Assembly: GCA_023807065.1 (NCBI GenBank)
Contig: JAJJLU010003613.1
Coordinates: forward strand, 1-45,864
Length of the DNA stretch: 45,864 bases
Source: Isotricha intestinalis
Lineage: Eukaryota; Ciliophora; Litostomatea; Vestibuliferida; Isotrichidae
Direction: 5' to 3'
Shown piece after piece: positions 38,470 to 45,864 of the stretch. Position 1 is the stretch's first letter. The number at the start of each line of letters is the position of its first letter. The notes under the pieces are model-generated. The model did not search any database, was not told the DNA's origin, and was given only the letters and a program-made list of their open reading frames with translations. A program made the position numbers and the translations under genes.

Positions 38470-41400
38470 ATGGGATGTACTCCTATTAATAAAAAAAAAA
38501 GTAATTAAATAAATAATAAATTTTAGAAGAAAAACAACAAATTTTTGTATCAGATTATAAATCAATAGAACCAATATCAGTTGATAATAAACAACAAACA
38601 TCAGTAAAATAATTATTATTTATTTCTTAGAAAAACTCAAAATTAATTAGAATATATTCATATAAAATAAAAAATACAGATACTTCAACAAATTATAGAA
38701 GTAGAGAAAACACTACAATATTAAATTTGGAAAAATTAGTGAAATTAAAAACAAAAGATAAAATGAAAAAATTAAATGATTCAAATGATTTGGAAAATGA
38801 TAATAAAATAGTAGAAGTTTCATCACAAGAATTAAATGAGAGTAAATCAATAAGTTCAACTATAAATAGAAATCTTGAACAAATTCAAACTATTGTAATG
38901 GAAAATGAAGATATTAATTTAATAAATAGTTCAATAAAGAAAAATTTTCTTTTATCTAATTTATCTAAGGAAATTATTGATTCTTTAATAAAAAAATTAA
39001 TTTTTGTAACTGTTAATAAAGGAGATGTATTATATAAAGAAGGAGATAATGGTTATTTTTTCTTTATAATTAAATCAGGAAAATTTGAATCTTTTTCAAA
39101 ATTAAATGTATCAAAATCAGAAAATCGTAATTCAAATAACCAAAGTATAATTTCAGATATGTCAAATAAAGTATTAATTTTAAAAAGCGGAGATACTTTT
39201 GGAGAAGAATCAATATTAAATATGTCTAAAAGAAATTCAACTGTTAAATGTGTTGAAAATGGAGAATTATTTTTATTAGATGAAAGAAATTTTAGAGATA
39301 TTGTTTATAATTTAAATAGATTAAATTTACAAGAAAAATTATCTTTTTTAAAAACTATTGATTTATTTAATTTTATTGAACAATTTGAATTAAATAATAT
39401 TTGTGATTGTTTAATTAAATGTGAATTTGAAAATAATAAAGTTATTGCTCAAAGAGGAAGAAAATGCGATTGTATGTATATTGTTATAGAAGGAAGTTTA
39501 GAATGTATTGAAAAGAATAAAATAATTGTTGATGAAGTTAAAGAAAAAGAATATATTGGAGAAATTTTAATGACTTTTGATAAAATTTGGCCTTTTAATT
39601 TAATTGTTAAAAGTAAAAAATGTATTTGTTATCAATTATTAAAATCTGAAATTTTAAAATATTTTCATGATGATTTTTTTAAAAGATTTATTAATTCCAT
39701 AATTATGAATTCTATAAGTAAAACAAAAAAATTTAAATATTTAATTGAAAATGTTGATAATATTTTTTATAAAATTCTTCAAACATCAGAAACTAAATTT
39801 TATAAAAAAGGTGATTTAATTGCAGAAAAATATGCTGTTTTAAATAATAAATTAATTATTGTATTATTTGGTTTAATTTCTTTTGAAAATAATGAAAATG
39901 CAGTAGGAAAAAGAGGAGATTTTTTATTTGAAGAAAATCTATTAATAAATAAAAATATTTTAGGTAATTTAGTAGCAAAAACTCAATTAGTAATAACACA
40001 AGAATTTGCAATAGATAAGTTTAAAATAATGATTTTAAAAAATATATATAAAGATGAAGAAATAGAAGAACCAAAAAATCAAATAATAAAAACAGATAAT
40101 ATAAATAGAAATAATATAAGTATTGAAAGTATAGAAGATATAGATTGTGAAAAAAAGAAAAAAGACCCAAAAACAATAGAAATTTCACAATTATTAGAAT
40201 TTTACGAAAGAATAACTCATTTACATAATCAAGAATTATTTAAAAATATTTCTGATTCTGATTTACTTCAAATTGGGAAATTAATGAAAAATCAAACTTA
40301 TTATAAAAATGATATAATAATAAAAGAAAACACAAAAGGTGAATTTTTATATTTTTTAAATAAAGGTTCAGTAAGAGTAATAAATTCTGAAGGTAAAAAA
40401 TTAAGAGAATATCATGATGATTGTATATGCTTTGGAGAAATTAGTTTATTAACTAATAAATTACATACTGCAACTGTTATTGCTTTAGAAGAAACTTCTT
40501 GTTATTTATTATCTAAAAATGATTTTGAGAAAGTTATTGATAATAACATGAGAGAATATTTAACTAAAAAAATAGAATTTTTAAAACATACTAATGTTGA
40601 ATTAGATGATTTATATTATATTGATAAACTTGGAGATGGAAAATTTGGTCATGTATCTTTAGTTCATAATTCTAAGGGTATTTTTGCAATTAAAGCAGTT
40701 AATAAATTTTTAGCACAAAGAAAAAAAATGTTACAAAAATATTTTATAAAAGAAAGAAATGTATTATTATCATTAGTTCATCCTTTTATAATTAAATTAA
40801 TAAAAACTTTTCAAAATCAAGATTACATATTTTATTTAATGGAATATGTAAAAGGCTGTGAATTAGCAAGTTATATAAATAATCGAAAAAATGAAAAATT
40901 AAGAAATAAATATGAAACACAATTTTATTCTTCAATTATACTTTTAATAATAAATTACTTACATAAAAAAAAAATAGCTCATAGAGATATTAAAGGAGAA
41001 AATATTATGATTCAAGAAAATGGTTATTTAAAATTAATAGATTTTAATACTTGTGTTGAAATAAAAGATTTAACTAAAACAATAACAGGAACACCACATT
41101 ATATGGCACCTGAATTAATATTAGGTAAAGGATATAATTTATGTGTAGATTATTGGTCAACTGGTGTATTAATTTATAAACTATATTTTGGATATTTTCC
41201 TTTTGGAAATGATATGTATGATCCAATGAATATTTATTACGATATTGTTAAATCTGATTTAATTTTACCATTTAATACAGAAAAAAATTTTTCTGAATTT
41301 ATTACAAAAATTTTAAACAAAGATCCTAAATATAGATTATGTAGTTTAAACTCTGCAAAAAATGAAAAGTTTTTTTATTGTTTTAATTGGGATGATATTA

Positions 41401-41588
41401 TTGATATGAAAATGGATCCTCCTTTTATTCCTACAAATAAATATCAAATTAAAGAATGTTTAAACAATAAAGAAAAAAAATATACTGATATGGTAAAACA
41501 TTTTGAAATGACAAGTCTTTCTCTTTCTTCTTCTAAAGACAATAATAATAATAATAGTCAGAATTCATTATGGGCTGAAGACTTTTAA
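38470..41588 (+). CDS. cGMP/cAMP-dependent protein kinase (PKG-like), N-acylated, four CNB domains
   Basis: The obvious open frame lacks an ATG. Removing two tiny introns (38501-38526 and 38604-38630) links it in frame to ATG at 38470, giving ~1021 residues beginning MGCTPINKKKK. Gly2 is a likely myristoylation site and Cys3 a likely palmitoylation site, so the kinase is probably membrane-bound. Four cyclic-nucleotide-binding repeats follow. The first ('FGEESILNMSKRNSTV', ~226) and fourth ('FGEISLLTNKLHTATV', ~637) keep the phosphate cassette, although the cassette Arg is His in the fourth. The second and third are degenerate. The kinase domain (~695-965) has 'GDGKFG' (~704), the lysine in 'FAIKAV' (~724), 'HRDIKGEN' (Asp ~822) and 'GTPHYMAPEL', but DFG reads DFN (840-842). 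The layout matches alveolate PKGs. Whether the ligand is cGMP or cAMP is undetermined. Confidence 0.88.
38501..38526 (+). other. 26-nt intron 1 of the PKG-like gene
   Basis: GTAATTAAAT...AATTTTAG. It contains an in-frame TAA, and splicing joins A|AA (Lys). The upstream exon is 31 nt and encodes the acylation signal. Confidence 0.8.
38604..38630 (+). other. 27-nt intron 2 of the PKG-like gene
   Basis: GTAAAATAAT...TTTCTTAG, phase 0 between Ser and Lys codons. It carries an in-frame TAA directly after the donor. The flanking exon 2 is 77 nt, and the joined frame continues without a break into the CNB domains. Confidence 0.8.
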
Positions 41589-41739
41589 TAAAGTATTTAT
41601 AACAGAATGTATATAAATTCAGGAAAGTTTTATTTTAGGATGTGAATTATTATTGATAATATATATTATATATATTTTAATTAAAATCGTTATAATTTTC
41701 ATTTAACTTTTTAATTAAATTATTATTTTATAAAGAAAT

Positions 41740-42882
41740 ATGAAATCTAATTTTACAGATAATATAAAAATAATATTTGAATATAATGATAGAACAGCAA
41801 AAACTGAAGTAAAACCTTATAAAAAAATGTCAGAATTAATAAAAATAGCACAAAAACTTTTTTATACAATAAAGCATCCAATAAGTTTAACATATCAAAA
41901 TCAAGATTTAAAGCAATATGACCCGTTTTTAATAGGAGATCATTTTAATCAAAAAAATACAATTAAAATAAAAATCGTTCCAAAAATTAAAAAAAGAGAA
42001 TTAAGAATAACAGATAAACCAATAGAAGAAAATGATCCAAAGAAACAATTATATTCTTGTTTATGTGGAAAATATTATATTGCAAATTATTGTAGACAAT
42101 GTTCTAAATTTATTTGTAATCATTGTAAAATTTTAAAGGAACATGCTACTCATAAAATTATTTCAATTAACATAAATAATTTAATTGAAAGTGCAAAAAA
42201 TTATGCTTTGACTTTGAAAAAAGAAATAAATGCAAATATTGAAATTTCCAAAAGATATTATAATAAATTTCAATCTTCTAAATTCATTGAAGCTTCTTCT
42301 TGGAAAGAAATTATTGAAAGAAAATATGAACAGTTTTATGAGAAATATCAAAGTTATATTAATAAATTTAAAGTGCCTGATGATAGTGAAGATAAAATTA
42401 ATGATTTGATTAATGAATATAAAAATGATAATATAGAAATTGATAATATGATTAATAACATAAAACAAAATACTAAAAAATTAGATTATAAAATGGATCT
42501 TGATGAATTCAAAGATTTTTTTGGGCATTTACAAGAAATGGAAAAAAAAATAAATGATATTTCTAAAAATTGTAAAATGTTTATTAAAAATTATGAATTA
42601 AATGAAAAGTTTGATTTAATAAATAAACGTCTTGAAAGAATTCTTGATCAAGCTTTAGATGATAGAAATTTTATTGGATATAATGATTCAGAGGAAGAAA
42701 ATAATGAATATGAAAGTGAAGGAAAGGAAGAAGATAATAATAACTATGATTCTGAAAATGAACATCAAAAACATTCAATTAATGAAAGCCATAAAGATTC
42801 ATATTATGAAGATAAAGATGATAATGATAATAATAATAATAATAATAATAATGATTATATTGATGATGAAGAATTTGATTAA
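41740..42882 (+). CDS. Ubiquitin-like / B-box zinc finger / coiled-coil protein
   Basis: 380 residues. The first ~85 look like a ubiquitin-like or PB1-like beta-grasp ('IKIIFEYNDRTAKTEVKPYK', then 'SLTYQNQDLKQYDP'). A B-box-type zinc finger at ~107-145 has 'CLCGKYYIANYCRQCSKFIC', 'CKILKEHATHKI' with C-H ligands in the TRIM order. Residues ~150-300 are coiled coil. The C-terminal ~65 residues are very acidic and Asn-rich, with a GAT/AAT microsatellite tract around 42825-42855. No RING is present, so it is not a complete TRIM ligase; B-box plus coiled coil suggests an oligomeric scaffold, possibly cytoskeletal. Confidence 0.8.
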   Translation: MKSNFTDNIKIIFEYNDRTAKTEVKPYKKMSELIKIAQKLFYTIKHPISLTYQNQDLKQYDPFLIGDHFNQKNTIKIKIVPKIKKRELRITDKPIEENDPKKQLYSCLCGKYYIANYCRQCSKFICNHCKILKEHATHKIISININNLIESAKNYALTLKKEINANIEISKRYYNKFQSSKFIEASSWKEIIERKYEQFYEKYQSYINKFKVPDDSEDKINDLINEYKNDNIEIDNMINNIKQNTKKLDYKMDLDEFKDFFGHLQEMEKKINDISKNCKMFIKNYELNEKFDLINKRLERILDQALDDRNFIGYNDSEEENNEYESEGKEEDNNNYDSENEHQKHSINESHKDSYYEDKDDNDNNNNNNNNDYIDDEEFD

Positions 42883-42986
42883 TAATAATTAATTTTTTTA
42901 TTTTTAATCTTAAAATAAAATTTTAAAAAAAAATTAACTTTTACTATATATAACTCTGAATTTAATTTTTTAAATTAAATTTTAAA

Positions 42987-43364
42987 ATGTATTCCTCAAA
43001 AATGTTTATTGAAGAACTCAATGATTTTAATAATAATAATAAAAACTCAGACCAAATTCAAAATAATACATTAATGAATAATAATCAAAATAGATTTAGG
43101 GTTAAAAGAAATTATAATAAAATGTTAAGTTCGCATAATCAATCAAATAATGTAAATTCGTTTTCTGAATTTCATAACAAGAAAATGAAATTAAGTGGAA
43201 TCGAACCTGATAAAAAAGCTCAAATTAATTATAATATTGTAAGAATAATGAAACCTTTACCTGATAAAATTAAAAGAGAAATGGAGAAATATCAAAATGA
43301 AACAATAGTTTATTCAACGAAATTAAACGTTTCTTCATGTCATTGTAAAAATAAAGAGTGCTAA
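42987..43364 (+). CDS. Small unknown protein with Cys-rich C-terminal end
   Basis: 125 residues. The N-terminal half is Asn/Ser/Gln-rich. The second half is denser ('YNIVRIMKPLPDKIKREMEK') and ends 'SSCHCKNKEC' immediately before TAA. The C-x-C-x4-C spacing is that of the first half of a tesmin/TSO1 CXC repeat ('CNCKKSKC'), but the rest of the repeat is missing and I find no plausible short intron leading to it. It starts 104 bp after the B-box gene. Function unknown. Confidence 0.62.
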   Translation: MYSSKMFIEELNDFNNNNKNSDQIQNNTLMNNNQNRFRVKRNYNKMLSSHNQSNNVNSFSEFHNKKMKLSGIEPDKKAQINYNIVRIMKPLPDKIKREMEKYQNETIVYSTKLNVSSCHCKNKEC

Positions 43365-43988
43365 ATAAATAATAAATAATATTTATTCTATTTAAAAATA
43401 AAACATATTTTTCACTTATTTATTAAATAATCTTCCTTTAAAAAATCTATATGATATTATTCCTATTAATGAAAAATAGATAAATAAAGAAAAAATAAAA
43501 AAAAATGGATGAAAACTACGTTTTTATCTGTTCATTAGAATATTAATTTAAAATAAAATATAGGAGTAACACCTTTTTCTTATTTACATTTGAGTATACC
43601 ATAATAATATTAGGAAAACAATCGCATAATTTTTTAAAAATATTCATTAAAATTGCTCTTATTAAAGATCTGAATTAATTAACTCATTCTTAAATATTAT
43701 TATAATTTATTTATTAATAACTTATTTTTTTACCTTGAAAAAGTATGAGATTGTGATCGAGAAGATTTATCTCTTTAAGGAATTAGAAAAATGAATAATG
43801 AATTATCTATAAAAGTAAAGAAAATAAGAAATAAGATTCTTATTATAAATTGATAGTTTTGGCACATAATAATTTAATTTATTTTATTTTAATGAATAGT
43901 TCTTTTATGTTCTAAATTTTTTTCACTTCATAAATATTTAGTTGTTTAAATTTGATTTAATAAATTAATTGTATAAAAATAATAATTA
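43365..43988. other. Gene-free interval, 624 bp
   Basis: Lies between two + strand genes. It is less A/T-monotonous than other spacers, with small GC-containing islands (around 43570-43625 and 43741-43785). Only very short frames occur. No cloverleaf, box C/D pair or snRNA signature could be recognised by eye. Confidence 0.4.
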
Positions 43989-45188
43989 ATGGATACATAT
44001 ATTAAGGAAGTCGTTGATTATCTTCTATATATTGGTATATTACCTAAATCAGCAATTTCAAATTTTAATAATTTATATATTTCATTTTTAACAAGGTATG
44101 ATTCAAATATCTTATCAGAAAGAAATTATAATTCAAATGGTTTAAAAAAAGCTAATTCTTCTTCCTTAATTTTTTCTCCAAATATAAATTATGATGAATA
44201 TATTATTCAAACTTTATCAACATATATTATGAGTCTAACAACAACTCAAATTAAAAATATGTGTACAAGTATCATTCAAAATTTTTTTAAAAATAAAACT
44301 AAAGTTAAAGGGAAATTAATCATTAATTTATTTAATATTTATTCTAATAAAAGATTGAAAAAATATTTTAATTTTTGGAAAAATAATTCATTAAAAAATA
44401 CAGAAAACTATAATTTTGAATATAATACTGTAAGAAATCCTTTTATTAAATATAACATATTAAAAAATTCAATAAATCAAAAACGTAAATCAAACATTTC
44501 AAAATCTTTTATTTCTGAATCTTTAAATAGAACGAAAAATAAATTCAAAAAAAATAGTACAATTGTATATAATAGTTTAAATATTTCATCAAATTTTTCT
44601 CAAAGTTTTATAAAGAGACAAAATGAATATACAAAAAAAGTACAGGAAAATAAAGAGAAAGTAAAAAATAAAAGTGAAGAAGAATTAAGATTATTATGTT
44701 CATTTTCACCTCAATTAAATGTAAATACATTAAATGTTAAAAGTAGATATAATAATAATAGTTCAATTCATAGTCAAAAATCATTTTCCCAAAAAAATGA
44801 AAAAAAAACATTAAATCAAGTAAAAAGTTTTAATAATTTAACATCAGCTGTAACTGAGAGATTATATAATGATTTTAATAAATATAAACAAAAAAAGAAA
44901 GATTTACAAAAAACAATAGATAATGAAAGAGGAATAACATTTAAACCTAAATCATTTACACAAAATTCTGGTTATTTTGTTGAAAGTAATTTTGGTGATA
45001 GAAATAAAAAATTATTAGAAAATAGACAAAATTTTGCTTTTGTTTTTGATTATTTAAGACAAAAAAAAATGAATGAAGATTCTATTGGAGGAGGATTTAC
45101 TAATCAATTATTATTTAATTACCTTCATGGAAATAATAATAAAAATAATATTAACTATAATGATTTATTATCTCAAGATGATGAATAA
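43989..45188 (+). CDS. Repeat protein with F-x-P motifs (family A, second member)
   Basis: 399 residues. The N-terminal ~135 resemble those of the protein at 33014 in order and spacing: a short helix ('EVVDYLLYIGIL...NNLYISFL'), then 'TTTQIKNMCTSIIQNFFKNK', then a basic amphipathic helix ending 'KYFNFWKNNS' (33014: 'NFLFKLNRY'). Later come motifs 'LCSFSPQLNVNTLN' (~237) and 'ITFKPKSFTQNSGY' (~317), matching the T-F-x-P type of that protein. Between them is Ser/Asn/Lys-rich sequence. The ending 'QLLFNYLHGNNN' is hydrophobic then polar. I infer a paralogous family; function unknown, possibly cortical or ciliary. Confidence 0.75.
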   Translation: MDTYIKEVVDYLLYIGILPKSAISNFNNLYISFLTRYDSNILSERNYNSNGLKKANSSSLIFSPNINYDEYIIQTLSTYIMSLTTTQIKNMCTSIIQNFFKNKTKVKGKLIINLFNIYSNKRLKKYFNFWKNNSLKNTENYNFEYNTVRNPFIKYNILKNSINQKRKSNISKSFISESLNRTKNKFKKNSTIVYNSLNISSNFSQSFIKRQNEYTKKVQENKEKVKNKSEEELRLLCSFSPQLNVNTLNVKSRYNNNSSIHSQKSFSQKNEKKTLNQVKSFNNLTSAVTERLYNDFNKYKQKKKDLQKTIDNERGITFKPKSFTQNSGYFVESNFGDRNKKLLENRQNFAFVFDYLRQKKMNEDSIGGGFTNQLLFNYLHGNNNKNNINYNDLLSQDDE

Positions 45189-45306
45189 ATTTTAAATATT
45201 TTAATGTGTATAATTTTAATTTTTAATATTTTTTTTTCAGAAAAATTTCTTATCAAATTAAATAAACTTTAAAATAATTTTTGATTAAGAAAAAATTAAA
45301 TTATTA

Positions 45307-45864
45307 TGTCTATTATTTTTATAGATGATATAATATTTAATGATAAAAGTCAAGAAAGAAAAGTGAATTTAAAAAATTGTTTTTTTTTCATAATTTTAAA
45401 TATGATTAGTTTAATATGTACTTGTTGTTTTTATTTTTTTCTATTATAAAATACCAAATTATCAAAATAATCCAAATAGTTTAACTCTTTATTTAATAGT
45501 AATTTCAGGATTATTAAGTTTTTTATATTTTATAATTTTTACACAATTATATTTTATGTTTTCTAATAAAATATCATTATCTATCAAAATTTCTGGAATC
45601 TTTAATCCTGTTCTTTTATTTTTCTCTTATTTTTGGATTGTTTGTTTAACAAATAATATTTATGTTACTTATTATAATTACAAAACTAATATTGATAAAA
45701 GAATTAAATTCTATAAGTATCAATCTTTTATATTCATTTTAATAATTTTATTTTTAACTTATTTTAATATTGAATATAAAGAAACTATTATCACAAATAA
45801 AAATTTTTCTTTTACTGGTATTTATAATAATTATTTTATGATATTTTTTTCTTTATTAAATATT
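45307..45864 (+). pseudogene. Receptor-like (7TM, GPCR-like) gene, partial, with a one-base frameshift
   Basis: From ATG at 45307 a short polar N-terminus (MSIIFIDDIIFNDK) leads into TM1 ('CFFFIILNMISLICTCC'). The frame then meets TAA just after a T5 run (45428-45432). The left copy has T4 at that place and reads through, so one extra T here breaks the frame. In the shifted frame the protein continues to the window edge with TM2 ('LYLIVISGLLSFLYFIIF'), TM3 ('IFNPVLLFFSYFWIVC', 'NNIYVTYYN'), TM4 ('FIFILIILFLTYF') and the start of TM5. TM3 ending in a Trp-containing helix and Asn-x-Tyr is reminiscent of cAMP-receptor-like GPCRs, but the assignment is tentative. It may be intact if the extra T is a sequencing error. 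Confidence 0.6.
45333..45864. repeat. Inverted repeat, right copy
   Basis: Matches the reverse complement of 137-621. Homology begins at 45333 ('ATATTTAATGATAAAAGTCA') and continues to the last base. Bases 45589-45633 (45 nt, 15 codons of TM3) are absent from the left copy. Sequence upstream of 45333, including the ATG region, is not shared. Confidence 0.9.

Noticed and set aside
38377..38601. Minus-strand 74-residue hydrophobic frame
   Set aside because: Overlaps the first exons of the PKG-like gene, is composed of Phe/Ile/Leu from A/T bias, and has no recognisable domain.
38727..38729. TTG as the start codon of the PKG-like gene
   Set aside because: Two GT-AG introns of 26 and 27 nt connect the frame to an ATG with an N-acylation signal, which is more plausible for a eukaryote.
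42825..42860. AAT/GAT tandem tract as a separate repeat element
   Set aside because: It is an in-frame Asn/Asp microsatellite within the acidic tail of the B-box protein, like the Asn tracts in other genes here.
45410..45480. A short intron explaining the frame break in the right receptor copy
   Set aside because: GT and AG pairs exist, but the left copy reads straight through the same sequence with one T fewer, so an indel is simpler.
1..45864. tRNA, rRNA or CRISPR array
   Set aside because: No cloverleaf with a GTTCNA loop, no rRNA-like GC-rich block and no regularly spaced direct repeats were seen on either strand.
1..45864. Bacterial or mitochondrial origin because of extreme A+T content and few introns
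   Set aside because: TAF5, USP, MARCH finger, actin, SET, PKG and spliceosomal introns are nuclear eukaryotic features.

Overview
This is a very A+T-rich, gene-dense eukaryotic segment. It holds TFIID subunit TAF5, an HMG-box protein, a DUSP/MYND/USP deubiquitinase, a PP2C phosphatase, a cyclic-nucleotide-dependent kinase, a divergent actin, a SET-domain methyltransferase, a noncanonical poly(A) polymerase and a cytosolic-type GT5 alpha-glucan synthase. Most genes are single exons separated by 80-650 bp. The three introns I can place are only 25, 26 and 27 nt long and lie close to start codons. Very short introns, compact genes, Asn/Lys-rich low complexity, an acylated multi-CNB kinase and reserve-glucan synthesis together suggest a ciliate macronuclear chromosome. 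Long frames stay open under the standard code. TAA ends most genes, TGA ends three and TAG ends one (followed at once by TAA), so there is no sign of the UAR=Gln code of many ciliates. A standard-code, starch-storing ciliate such as a rumen or gut litostome fits, but this assignment is inference.

Layout. 1-621: leftward remains of a multi-pass membrane receptor-like gene. 767-9614: unknown N-rich protein, rhomboid protease (-), alpha-glucan synthase, coiled-coil protein, and a RING-CH/FHA protein with an 11-nt first exon. 9851-17171: degenerate Ras-like protein (-), divergent actin, unknown protein, ubiquitin protease (-). 17476-27420: poly(A)/U polymerase, apparently inactive nSMase-like protein (-), HMG box, small La-motif protein, TPR-SET methyltransferase (-), TAF5 (-). 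27501-35005: four cytoskeletal-looking proteins on the + strand (C2-like, two coiled-coil, one repeat protein). 35083-37825: SPOUT1-type methyltransferase and PP2C (both -). 38470-45188: acylated PKG-like kinase with two tiny introns, Ubl/B-box protein, small unknown, and a second T-F-x-P repeat protein. 45307-45864: a second copy of the receptor-like gene, running off the right edge.

The most unusual structure is at the ends. Bases 137-621 and 45333-45864 are inverted copies, about 2% diverged by my hand alignment, of a predicted 7TM-like (cAMP-receptor-like GPCR) gene. Both copies point outward and each carries its own lesion. This looks like a subtelomeric or terminal inverted receptor family, although an assembly effect must be excluded.

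Genes are not arranged as operons. The functional themes are cyclic-nucleotide/phosphorylation signalling (receptor-like ends, PKG, PP2C), ubiquitin signalling (USP, RING-CH), gene expression (TAF5, HMG, La, poly(A) polymerase, SPOUT1), storage glucan synthesis and cytoskeletal or structural proteins.
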